A stretch of 64,000 nucleotides of DNA, taken from assembly GCA_024653305.1 (NCBI GenBank), contig JANLFW010000001.1, positions 155,780 to 219,779 of the forward strand, read 5' to 3'. Below the pieces are notes generated by a model, which made no database searches, was not told the origin of the DNA, and saw only the letters and a list, made by a program, of their open reading frames with translations. The DNA is from Candidatus Acetothermia bacterium. GTDB taxonomy: Bacteria; Bipolaricaulota; Bipolaricaulia; Bipolaricaulales; Bipolaricaulaceae. Made by a program: the position numbers and the translations under genes. This document shows, one piece after another, positions 40,760 to 47,745 of this stretch; the first letter of the stretch is position 1, and each line of letters begins with the position of its first letter.

Positions 40760-41326
40760 GTGACCTGGACGATCCCGAATCAGATCACACTCGCCCGGAT
40801 TTTGGCCATCCCTCTCTTCATGTACTTCCTGTTCGCCGAGGGCACGGTCTTCAAGATCCTGGCCCTCGCCATCTTCGCCGCCGCGGCCATCTCCGACGCC
40901 GTGGATGGTTACCTGGCCCGGTCCCTGCGTCAGGTGACCCCGTTCGGCGTGTTCGCCGATCCCATCGCCGACAAGCTTTTGCTCACCGCAGCCGTGGTGT
41001 CGTTCGTCCAGCTCGGGGAACTGACCGCAGTGCCGGTGGTGGTGATCCTGGCCCGGGAGTTCCTGGTCACGGGCCTCAGGATCCTGGCCATGGCCGAGCG
41101 GATCGTCATCCCAGCGAGCCCCTTGGGAAAGTTGAAGACGCTCTCCCACATCGGCCTTGTCCTGTTCATCCTGGCCACCCGCTATTTCGGCTTGGGGCCT
41201 ACCGGACAAGCGCTGAAGGACGTCTTTCTCTACTTGGCGGTGGCCCTGGCTCTCATCTCCGGGGCGGAGTACTTCTGGCGGGTGCGGGACTTGTTCCGGG
41301 GTTCACCCCGAGCAACTTCACGCTAG
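40760..41326 (+). CDS. pgsA: CDP-diacylglycerol-glycerol-3-phosphate 3-phosphatidyltransferase
   Basis: 188 residues with about five membrane helices. The CDP-alcohol phosphotransferase signature is complete: AISDAVDGYLARSLRQVTPFGVFADPIADK (D-x2-D-G-x2-A-R-x8-G-x3-D-x3-D). The N-terminus WTIPNQITLARILAIP and AREFLVTGLRILA are PgsA-type. It makes phosphatidylglycerol phosphate from CdsA's product. GTG 40760 sits 6 nt after its -10 box. It converges with the DUF4032 gene after 1 nt. Confidence 0.94.
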   Translation: MTWTIPNQITLARILAIPLFMYFLFAEGTVFKILALAIFAAAAISDAVDGYLARSLRQVTPFGVFADPIADKLLLTAAVVSFVQLGELTAVPVVVILAREFLVTGLRILAMAERIVIPASPLGKLKTLSHIGLVLFILATRYFGLGPTGQALKDVFLYLAVALALISGAEYFWRVRDLFRGSPRATSR

Positions 41327-41327
41327 C

Positions 41328-42167
41328 CTACGGGCCCCATCGCCACCGGGTGGGGTGGTCGATCCCGTACCGCTGAGCGTAGTCCCGCACCGCGCCCTCT
41401 AGGTCCACGTCCGGCCCGTACCGTTCCCGCAGGTAGTAAAGGTGCTCGGACACCCACACGTAGAGGTCGGCCTCGGTGCGGCCGGGGAAGTGGGCAAGGG
41501 CCTTGGTGCGGCGGAACGTGTCCACCAGGGGCCGGTATACCCGGTCGTACCAGGAGGCCACCGCCTCTGCGCACGGCACCTCACGGCGCTGCTCCAGCCC
41601 GAGGAAGTAACGGTGGACGTCGATGTGCTCGAGGAGAATACGGTACTTCCCGAGCTCGGTGAACACGATGTCCTGCTCTGGCCGGAGCTCGTCGAGGCGG
41701 GTGTGGGCGAGGAACGCGGAGTACTCGGCCTTGATCAGGATGTCCTTCGGGGTGTCGGTGGCGGTGATGGGCACGTCGGGCACGAACTCCACCACCTCGG
41801 CGTCGATGAACCGGCCGCCCCCCCGGCGGGCAGCGGCCACGCGGTGGTGGCCGTCCTCGACGAAGTAGGCGTCCCCGATCTTGTAGAGCTTGATCGGCGG
41901 GAGGATCTCCCCCCTTCGCCACGCCTCCTCCAGGCGCTCCAGGCGCTCCGAGGGGCCTTGTCGCGGGAGAAAGGCGCGATCGAAATCGCGGTACCGGTTC
42001 ACGCTGCCCACGATCTTGGCGATCTCCACCTCCTGCAGGCCTAGGTACCTCCAGGCCTTGATCCGCACGTGCTCCTTGACCCAGTCGAACGGGAGGAGCA
42101 GGCTCGGCTCTTGGCGCACGTGGGCGAGCACCCGGGCGATCAGCCGGTGCCACCGCGACCTAGGCAT
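41328..42167 (-). CDS. ParB/sulfiredoxin-like DUF4032-type protein
   Basis: 279 residues. The central block AYFVEDGHHRVAAARRGG is the ParB-nuclease-like GxHR motif, preceded by PPIKLYKIG. The N-terminus (VKEHVRIKAWRYLGLQEVEIAKIVGSVNRYRDFDRAFLP) and the long C-terminal helical part (SEHLYYLRERYGPDVDLEGAV) match a family of unknown function found in diverse bacteria. It probably binds nucleotide or DNA; no partner parA is nearby. ATG 42167 overlaps the phosphoesterase gene by 8 nt, so they form an operon. Confidence 0.78.
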   Translation of the reverse strand: MPRSRWHRLIARVLAHVRQEPSLLLPFDWVKEHVRIKAWRYLGLQEVEIAKIVGSVNRYRDFDRAFLPRQGPSERLERLEEAWRRGEILPPIKLYKIGDAYFVEDGHHRVAAARRGGGRFIDAEVVEFVPDVPITATDTPKDILIKAEYSAFLAHTRLDELRPEQDIVFTELGKYRILLEHIDVHRYFLGLEQRREVPCAEAVASWYDRVYRPLVDTFRRTKALAHFPGRTEADLYVWVSEHLYYLRERYGPDVDLEGAVRDYAQRYGIDHPTRWRWGP

Positions 42168-42786
42168 CGGGCACCTCGAGAAGATAGTGGCCGCGCACGT
42201 GGATCACCTCCGTGTCCCGGTACCGGGTGCGGTTGGGTTGTCCTGGGCGGGGGTAGGAGTGGCCGTGGATGAGGTACCGGGGCCGGTGGTGCTCCATGAA
42301 CGGGAGGAAGGCGTGGAACCCTTGGTGGGCAGGATCCTCATGATCGTGGATGCCCCGCGGTGGGGCGTGGGTGAGGAGGATGTCCAGGGCCTGACCCCCG
42401 CGCACCCGGTTCCACCACAGCGCGGGTCCCAGGCGGCGCACGCGCCGCCGCATCTCCCGCTCCGTGTACTGGTGCTCCCCATGGGCCAAGTAGCGGGGGC
42501 TCCCCCCGAGGCCGGCGATCAGGAGCCCCTTGGCCTCCACCACCCGCCCCTCGATGTTCACGCCGCCCGGAGGGGCGGCGATCACCCCGTGCTCCGTCTC
42601 CGCCGGGCGGTCGTGGTTCCCGTGTACGTAGAGAAGGGGCACGTCCAGGGCATCCACGAGGTATCCAAGGTAGTCGTAGGGCAAATCCCCGCACGACAGG
42701 ATCAACGCCACGTCGCGGAACTGCTCCCCCGGGAGCGCCCGCTCCAGGGCCGGACTGACCTCGTCGCCCACCACGAGCAGCTTCAT
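42160..42786 (-). CDS. Calcineurin-type metallophosphoesterase (YfcE-like)
   Basis: 208 residues. Metal motifs: MKLLVVGDEVSPAL at the start, LSCGDLPYDYLGYLVDAL, VHGNHD in PLLYVHGNHDRPAETEHG, LLTHAPPRGIHDHEDPAHQGF and GHSYPRPGQPNRTRY. The expected N-terminal DxH metal pair is not seen; the first motif is GDEVS, so one ligand is altered. It probably hydrolyses small phosphoesters or cyclic nucleotides. ATG 42786 is 9 nt after TACAAT (42801-42796). The first gene of a pair with DUF4032. Confidence 0.85.
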   Translation of the reverse strand: MKLLVVGDEVSPALERALPGEQFRDVALILSCGDLPYDYLGYLVDALDVPLLYVHGNHDRPAETEHGVIAAPPGGVNIEGRVVEAKGLLIAGLGGSPRYLAHGEHQYTEREMRRRVRRLGPALWWNRVRGGQALDILLTHAPPRGIHDHEDPAHQGFHAFLPFMEHHRPRYLIHGHSYPRPGQPNRTRYRDTEVIHVRGHYLLEVPDA

Positions 42787-42947
42787 CGCATCGTCATTGT
42801 AGCCAGGGCCATATCAGGGGCGGATTAGGACACAGGGCCGCTTCTCACCGGTCCGGCGACCTCGCATCGCGCCGCGGCTGGACCTGTCCCCCAGGGCCAC
42901 CGGCCGTATAGTGGGCCATCAACCGGTTGCTGCAAGGAGGTTGCGCC

Positions 42948-43448
42948 ATGGTGCGATGGGGGCTGATCGTGGTTTTTCTCGTCCTCGCCGGGCTTCCGGC
43001 GATGGCCGATACCTTGCACTTCAAGGACGGTCGGGCCTTGTCCGGGGAACTGGCCGGGATTGGGGATGCTGGCTTGGTGTTCCGGGTCGATGGGGTGAGC
43101 ACGGTGTACCCGTTCGCCGCGGTGGCCCGGGTGGACATCGACTGGCAGGGGAACCCCGAACCCCGGTTGACGAAGGCGAAATGGCAACGGGCGATGGCCA
43201 AGGCCCAACGGGCCCTGTTCGCCTGCCGGTCGGCCCGGTACGGACTTATGTTGGGCGGGTTCCTGTTCATGGGCGGCGGGTACTGGCTGAGCCTGGAGGG
43301 GTATGGGCCGTTCGGCAACCTCCTCACCGCGCTCGGGGCGGTGGCCACGGTGCTGGGTGTGGTGGCGCCCCCTTCGGAGTGCCCGGCCCAGGAAGCGCAG
43401 GTGAAGCTCCTCGCGCGCATCGGCCTTGACCACGACTGGGTCTACTGA
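42948..43448 (+). CDS. Secreted/membrane protein of unknown function
   Basis: 166 residues. A clear signal peptide WGLIVVFLVLAGLPAMA ends before DTLHFKDGRALSGELAGIGDAGLVFRVDG, which looks like a small beta-barrel (LSm/SH3-like) module often seen in exported proteins. Two hydrophobic helices follow (YGLMLGGFLFMGGGYWLSL and LLTALGAVATVLGVV) and the C-terminus has one Cys (PSECPAQEAQ). ATG 42948 has AAGGAGG 6 nt upstream, and TATAGT at 42907-42912. No family recognised. Confidence 0.72.
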   Translation: MVRWGLIVVFLVLAGLPAMADTLHFKDGRALSGELAGIGDAGLVFRVDGVSTVYPFAAVARVDIDWQGNPEPRLTKAKWQRAMAKAQRALFACRSARYGLMLGGFLFMGGGYWLSLEGYGPFGNLLTALGAVATVLGVVAPPSECPAQEAQVKLLARIGLDHDWVY

Positions 43449-43525
43449 GCACGAAAGCCTAACCCGCGGGCAAGGGGAGACAGGCCGGCGCGCCGCATCC
43501 CCCGCGTTTACGCTATAATCACGAC

Positions 43526-44980
43526 GTGGCCGTCCAGAACAGGATTCGAAAGGTCCAGAAGCGCGACCGGTCCCTGGTCCCGTTCGATCAAGGGCGGATC
43601 GTGCACGCGATCCTGCGGGCTGCCCGCTCGGTGGGCGGGTTTGCGTTGGACCTCCTCCCCGGGGTGAACGACCGCCTGTTCGCGTACGGGGACGACGAGC
43701 ACATCGCCGAATTCCTGTCGGACGTGGTGATCACTGTCCTCAACCGCGACCCCCGCCACTGGGTGGCCAACTTCCCCCCCACGATCGAGGAGATCCAGGA
43801 CACGGTGCTCCACGTGCTCAGGAGCTTCGGGTTCGTGACCGTGGCCGATGCCTACGAGTGCTGGCGGTGGGGGAAATACTGGGTGCGGGTGGGGGCGATC
43901 ACCCTGGACCAGTTCGTGGGGAACGGCTACCCCTCCCCGTTCCACGATGAGATCCTCGCCTGGAACCGCGACCATGGCTGCGACACGGTGGACGGGTTGA
44001 ACGCGATCGTCCGGTCGGGACGGCTTCCGGATCTGGTGGCCGCGGCCACCGAACGCTACGAGCGGTCGGTGGACGGGGCGGCGGAGGAGATTTTGCGGCG
44101 CCTCGAGCGAGGCGACGACCTCCGGATGATCTGGATCTCCGGACCCTCCTCCTCGGGCAAGACCACGACCACGGTCAAGCTCACCGCACGCCTGGGGAAA
44201 GAGGGCCTCCAGTTCCTGATGCTGAACCTGGACGACTACTTCTGGCCCCTGGTCGAGCATCCCACCGACTGGCTGAACGACCGGAACTTCGAGACCCCGG
44301 AGGCCCTGGACATCCAGGCCATCAACCGCCACCTGCGAGCGCTCCTTGAAGGCGAAACGGTCGAGAAACCGATCTACAGCTTCAAGGAAGGGCGGCACGT
44401 GGGGACGAAGCCAGTGCGCCTCAAGAAGGGGCACATCCTGCTGTTGGATTGCCTGCACGGGTTCTACCCGCCCCTCACCGCGGGGATCGAGCGGGAGTGC
44501 ATGTTCCGCCTGTACATCGAGGCCGTGAACATGCTGTACGAGGGCGACGGGGCGAGCGAGCGGCTGACCCAGTTCACCGACGTGCGGCTCCTCAGGCGGA
44601 TGCTGCGGGACGTGCAGCACCGGAACCATCCGCCGCTTCAGACCCTCCTCCATTGGCACTACGTCAGGAGCGGGGAACTCTTCTCCATCATCCCCCTCAT
44701 GGGCCTCGCCGACCACGTGGTGAACGGGGGGATGCCGTTCGACCTGCCCGTCTTGAAGCCGTTCTTTGTCCCGGACGGGATCTGGCCGCGGCCGGAGGAG
44801 GTGGCCCCGTACGATTCTTTCCTCGATGCGCGGATTCGGTATCGACGGATTACAAACCTGCTTTCGCAGGTGGCCGGGCTCACCCTGTGGGAGGCCGAGG
44901 ACCACGGGCTGATCCCTGGGGATCACCTGGTGCGGGAGTTCATCGGCGGAAGCACCCTCCGGATCCCGCATAACGAGTAA
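43526..44980 (+). CDS. ATP-cone domain fused to uridine kinase/phosphoribulokinase-like kinase
   Basis: 484 residues. The N-terminus (about 8-95) is an ATP-cone: VQKRDRSLVPFDQGRIVHAILRAARSVGG, as in ribonucleotide reductase and NrdR. The kinase part follows from about 205 with Walker A WISGPSSSGKTTTTVKL, LMLNLDDYFWPL, and HILLLDCLHGFYPPL. It ends LVREFIGGSTL, like the kinase at 28815. The cone probably senses ATP/dATP and gates the kinase; the acceptor (nucleoside, sugar or glycerate-type) is unknown. GTG 43526 is 6 nt after TATAAT (43514-43519), without a ribosome site. Confidence 0.83.
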   Translation: MAVQNRIRKVQKRDRSLVPFDQGRIVHAILRAARSVGGFALDLLPGVNDRLFAYGDDEHIAEFLSDVVITVLNRDPRHWVANFPPTIEEIQDTVLHVLRSFGFVTVADAYECWRWGKYWVRVGAITLDQFVGNGYPSPFHDEILAWNRDHGCDTVDGLNAIVRSGRLPDLVAAATERYERSVDGAAEEILRRLERGDDLRMIWISGPSSSGKTTTTVKLTARLGKEGLQFLMLNLDDYFWPLVEHPTDWLNDRNFETPEALDIQAINRHLRALLEGETVEKPIYSFKEGRHVGTKPVRLKKGHILLLDCLHGFYPPLTAGIERECMFRLYIEAVNMLYEGDGASERLTQFTDVRLLRRMLRDVQHRNHPPLQTLLHWHYVRSGELFSIIPLMGLADHVVNGGMPFDLPVLKPFFVPDGIWPRPEEVAPYDSFLDARIRYRRITNLLSQVAGLTLWEAEDHGLIPGDHLVREFIGGSTLRIPHNE

Positions 44981-44985
44981 CCCCC

Positions 44986-45014
44986 TTGACAGGGGGCGAC
45001 GGGCGTCGTATCTC
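44986..45014 (+). promoter_or_regulatory. Promoter of candidate small RNA
   Basis: TTGACA (44986-44991), 17-bp spacer, TATCTC (45009-45014). It points to a start at about 45020-45022, the base of a perfect hairpin. The TTGACA also lies in the loop of CCCCC-TTGACA-GGGGG (44981-44996), a hairpin right after the kinase stop. Confidence 0.6.
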
Positions 45015-45019
45015 TCTTT

Positions 45020-45130
45020 GTGCCGGGCGGAAGCCCGGCGCTTCGTTTGGTACAAGTTTTTCCGTGGCCCATGGAACCGAAGGCTTCCGCCGATGGGCCC
45101 GGACAGCCGCGGCACAACAAAACTTGTGTT
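45020..45130 (+). ncRNA. Candidate structured small RNA
   Basis: After a consensus promoter, the sequence opens with GCCGGGC-GGAA-GCCCGGC (45022-45039), then a second domain closed by ACAAGTTTT (45052-45060) and AAAACTTGT (45119-45127), with an inner TCCG-GGCCCAT / ATGGGCC-CGGA stem (45061-45072 with 45093-45103) and smaller hairpins inside. GTGCCG (45020-45025) can also pair with CGGCAC (45110-45115). No ORF of note on plus. It lies between two convergent genes. I do not recognise the family. Confidence 0.5.
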
Positions 45131-45134
45131 TGGC

Positions 45135-45548
45135 CTATCCCCCGAACAGCCTTGCCCAGAACGAGCGGTTCGCCCGCGGGGGCTGCGTCTGCACCGCTCC
45201 CTCCTGCCGGGCCTGGGCCACCGCCGCGTCCCACTTGCCCCGGGCCCGCGCCTTGGCCTCCCAGAGCTCGGCGAACTTGGCCACCGCTGCGTAGGCGTCC
45301 TTCCGCGACACCGCCGATCCCCCGCGGGCCAGGGACGCCAGCACCTCGTCCAGGGAGGCGATGTCCGGCCGGATGTGCACCTCCTCGCCCTCGGCCACGA
45401 GGAGGTACCGGGTGGCGTCGGCGATGAGCCCGAACGAACCGGCGTCCACCGAGCCCACCGGGAGCACTTCCTCCACGAACTCCCGGTCGGCCTCCAGGTA
45501 CTCCCGCTCCAGCCGCCCCCTCCAGCCCATCGCCACGCCCTCGGCCAC
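45135..45548 (-). CDS. Hypothetical protein downstream of ferritin-like gene
   Basis: 137 residues, soluble, charged. It has an acidic first half (LEREYLEADREFVEEVLPVGSVDAGSFGLIADATRYLLVAEGEEVHI), a helical middle (AYAAVAKFAELWEAKARARGKWDAAVAQARQE) and a tail ending FWARLFGG. No domain recognised. GTG 45548 overlaps the ferritin-like stop codon; ATG 45530 is the alternative. Coupled to the ferritin-like gene, so possibly involved in metal or oxidative stress handling, but this is only context. Confidence 0.65.
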   Translation of the reverse strand: MAEGVAMGWRGRLEREYLEADREFVEEVLPVGSVDAGSFGLIADATRYLLVAEGEEVHIRPDIASLDEVLASLARGGSAVSRKDAYAAVAKFAELWEAKARARGKWDAAVAQARQEGAVQTQPPRANRSFWARLFGG

Positions 45549-45964
45549 TACCGGCCCTTCATCACGAGGAACGCGTTGTGGTGCTCCTCCTCGTCGGCGA
45601 GGATCCCCTCGAAGAGCGTCCTGGTGGTGGAGTCCTCCTCCTTCGTGGCCAGCTTGATGATCTCCTTATAGAGGGCGATCGCTTCCTCCTCGGCCTTGAT
45701 GTCGAGGTCGATCATGTCGGAGAGCTTCTCCCCCACCGTGATCGGCGCGGGCTGGGTGGTGGGGACGCCGCCCAGGTAGTCGAGCCGCTCGGCGATCGCC
45801 TCGGCATGCTTCATCTCAGCGATCGCGATCTTCCTTAGCCGGTCCGTGACCTCCAGCGACTCCACCCCCGTGGCCCGCACGTGCTGCCACATGTACTGGA
45901 TGGACACCTGGATCTCCCGGGCGATCGCCTTGTTCATGAGCTCCTTCAGGTTCTCGGATGCCAT
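45548..45964 (-). CDS. Ferritin-like diiron protein (bacterioferritin-type)
   Basis: 138 residues, four-helix bundle. Diiron ligands are evident: ELMNKAIAREIQVSIQYMW, AIAEMKHAEAIAERLDYLGG, and second-half DIKAEEEAIALYKEI and ILADEEEHHNAFL. This pattern is the bacterioferritin/rubrerythrin-like class of small ferritins, which oxidise iron or detoxify peroxides. ATG 45964 has AAAGGAGGAAGC upstream. No rubredoxin domain is fused. Confidence 0.9.
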   Translation of the reverse strand: MASENLKELMNKAIAREIQVSIQYMWQHVRATGVESLEVTDRLRKIAIAEMKHAEAIAERLDYLGGVPTTQPAPITVGEKLSDMIDLDIKAEEEAIALYKEIIKLATKEEDSTTRTLFEGILADEEEHHNAFLVMKGR

Positions 45965-46097
45965 ACCGCTTCCTCCTTTCGCGCGTCACCGGCCAGCGAC
46001 CATGATAGCCGATGGCGCGCGGTCGGGCCAAGACGGCTCCCCTTGGAGGAGCCGGGACATCGCGGCGAGGGCCTGGCGCAGCCAGCTGAAGCCCGAC

Positions 46098-46256
46098 GTC
46101 GGGGATAAACCCCGACGCTACGGTCCTTCCCCCTCCCCCTTGATGGGGGGAGGGTCAGGGAGAGGGTGATCGCGGCACGAGGACGACCCCCCTCTCCCCC
46201 ACCCTCTCCCACAAAGGGGAGAGGGGGCAAGCATAGCGTCGGGCTTTATGGCCGAC
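46098..46256. repeat. Composite palindromic repeat with inverted hairpin arms (MITE-like)
   Basis: Two 25-nt arms at 46098-46122 and 46232-46256 are inverted copies with four mismatches; each arm can fold on itself around ATAAA/TTTAT (stems GTCGGGG/CCCCGAC). Between them lie two units of the CCCTCTCC/GGAGAGG repeat family that also occurs at about 10235-10350 and 21494-21548. No transposase is inside. The element lies in a gene-poor gap. Size and terminal inversion suggest a mobile or REP/MITE-like cassette. Confidence 0.6.
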
Positions 46257-46258
46257 GA

Positions 46259-46432
46259 CAGGTTTTCCATGGGCCCTTGATGAGGTAGGTAAGATACGCC
46301 CTGGGCGAGGAGGTCATAGAGCTCCCCGCGCCGAGCCATCTCGACGTGAGCTCCGAGCGCACCGCCTTGAGGTTTTGCTCCCGAAGGCCGCCTCCAGGCC
46401 GAGCCGCCCGAAGTGCCGGTACGTCTCGGCGA
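46259..46432 (-). other. Possible decayed coding remnant downstream of the flavodiiron gene
   Basis: No intact gene is seen here. On minus, two frames carry protein-like text: VPYANVIAETYRHFGRLG then LEAAF in one, and REQNLKAVRSELTSRW in another, as if one reading frame had been broken by a frameshift. I do not recognise a family, and chance in high-GC DNA cannot be excluded. The rest of 46000-46440 is repeat or featureless. Confidence 0.3.
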
Positions 46433-47635
46433 TCACGTTCGCGTAGGGGACGGCCGATGCTTCACCCGCTCCGCCACCCGCCGGCCGAGCTCCTCACCTT
46501 GGGCGAGGTCCTCCCGGACGGGAGCGCCTTTGAATTCGAGCTTGTCAACCAGTTCCCACCCCAGCTTCGCCACTTCCTCGGCCATCTTCCGCACTGCCCC
46601 GCCCTGCCACCCCGAGGACCCGAACAGCCCCACCACCCGGTTCGCGAGGCGCTTTCGCGCGATAAGGCGCAACGCGTGCTCCACCGCGGGGAAGATCCCG
46701 GTGTCGTAGGTGGGGGAGCCGAGGATGAGCCCCCGCCGCCGCCAGACCTCGGCGAGGACGAAACTCGGGTGGACCCGGGCCGCATCGATGACGCTCACCG
46801 GGAGGCCGGCGGCGGTCACCCCGCGGGCGACGGCGTCGGCCATCCGCCGGGTGTGGTCGTACATCGACCCGTACACCACCGTCACCGCCGGCTCCCCCTC
46901 CATCTGGGCGAGCCTGACGTACAACTCCACGATGCGCTGAGGATCCTTGCGCCAAACCAGGCCGTGGGATGGGGCGATGACCTCGATGGGGAGGGCGGCG
47001 AGCACCTCGATCGCCCGCAGCACGGGCCGCGTGTACATGCCCACGATGTTCGCAAAATAGCGCACGGCTTCGTCTCCATACCGTGCCAGGTCCGCCTGAT
47101 CGTCGCAGAGCACGCCATCCACGGCCCCGAAGCTCCCGAACGCGTCGCACGGAAACAGGACGCGTTCCGTTGACTCATAGGTGGCCATCGTCTCCGGCCA
47201 GTGGACGAACGGGATCGGGTGGAACGAGAGGCGTTTGCCGCCAAGGTCGAGGGCCTCGCCGTCGGCCACCGCCTGTGCCCCGGCTTCGATCCCGTAGAAC
47301 CGCCGGAGCATCGGCAGGGCGGCCCCCGTGGCGAGGATCTGGGCGTTTGGGGCGACCCGGCGCAGGAGGGGCAGGGCCCCGGAGTGGTCGGGCTCCATGT
47401 GGTTGACCACGAGGAAGTCGATCCGGGCCGGGTCCATGACCTGGGCGATGTTCGCGAGGAGCTCCTCGGCGAACGCGGCCTTGACCGAGTCGATGAGCGC
47501 GGCCTTCTTGCCCAGCACCAGGTACGCGTTGTAGCTGACCCCGGTGGGCAGGGGCCATTGTCCCTCGAACAGGTCGGTGACCCGATCGTTCACCCCGACC
47601 CAGAAGATGCCCGGACGGATCTCGAATGCGGTCAT
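46433..47635 (-). CDS. A-type flavoprotein / flavodiiron protein
   Basis: 400 residues. A lactamase-like N-terminal domain with diiron ligands in FLVVNHMEPDHSGALPLL (H-x-E-x-D) and HPIPFVHWPETMATYE, then DAFGSFGAV and IAPSHGLVWRKDP. A C-terminal flavodoxin domain has VVYGSMYDHTRRMADAVARG and LGSPTYDTGIFPAV. Such proteins reduce O2 to water or NO to N2O in anaerobes. ATG 47635 follows CGGAGGTGGAAC. NO detoxification would fit the NsrR-like regulator at 22774, but the genes are far apart. Confidence 0.94.
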   Translation of the reverse strand: MTAFEIRPGIFWVGVNDRVTDLFEGQWPLPTGVSYNAYLVLGKKAALIDSVKAAFAEELLANIAQVMDPARIDFLVVNHMEPDHSGALPLLRRVAPNAQILATGAALPMLRRFYGIEAGAQAVADGEALDLGGKRLSFHPIPFVHWPETMATYESTERVLFPCDAFGSFGAVDGVLCDDQADLARYGDEAVRYFANIVGMYTRPVLRAIEVLAALPIEVIAPSHGLVWRKDPQRIVELYVRLAQMEGEPAVTVVYGSMYDHTRRMADAVARGVTAAGLPVSVIDAARVHPSFVLAEVWRRRGLILGSPTYDTGIFPAVEHALRLIARKRLANRVVGLFGSSGWQGGAVRKMAEEVAKLGWELVDKLEFKGAPVREDLAQGEELGRRVAERVKHRPSPTRT

Positions 47636-47701
47636 GTTCCACCTCCGACCGAAGTTTACGCGGCCCCGTCAGGGGGCAACACGCGTGGTCTGGGGCTGAA
47701 C

Positions 47702-47740
47702 GGGGCGTCTCCTCGGACGGGCCCGTTCGCGCCCCTTTTT
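47702..47740 (+). terminator. Plus-strand terminator-like hairpin upstream of flavodiiron gene
   Basis: GGGGCG (47702-47707) pairs with CGCCCC (47730-47735), with an inner ACGGGCCCGT palindrome, followed by five T (47736-47740). Both flanking genes are on minus, so it would act on antisense transcripts. The second such case in the window (compare 39762). Confidence 0.35.
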
Positions 47741-47745
47741 ACCGG

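Noticed and set aside
46098-46256. CRISPR array
   Set aside because: Repeats are inverted and hairpin-forming, not direct repeats with unique spacers; no cas genes nearby.
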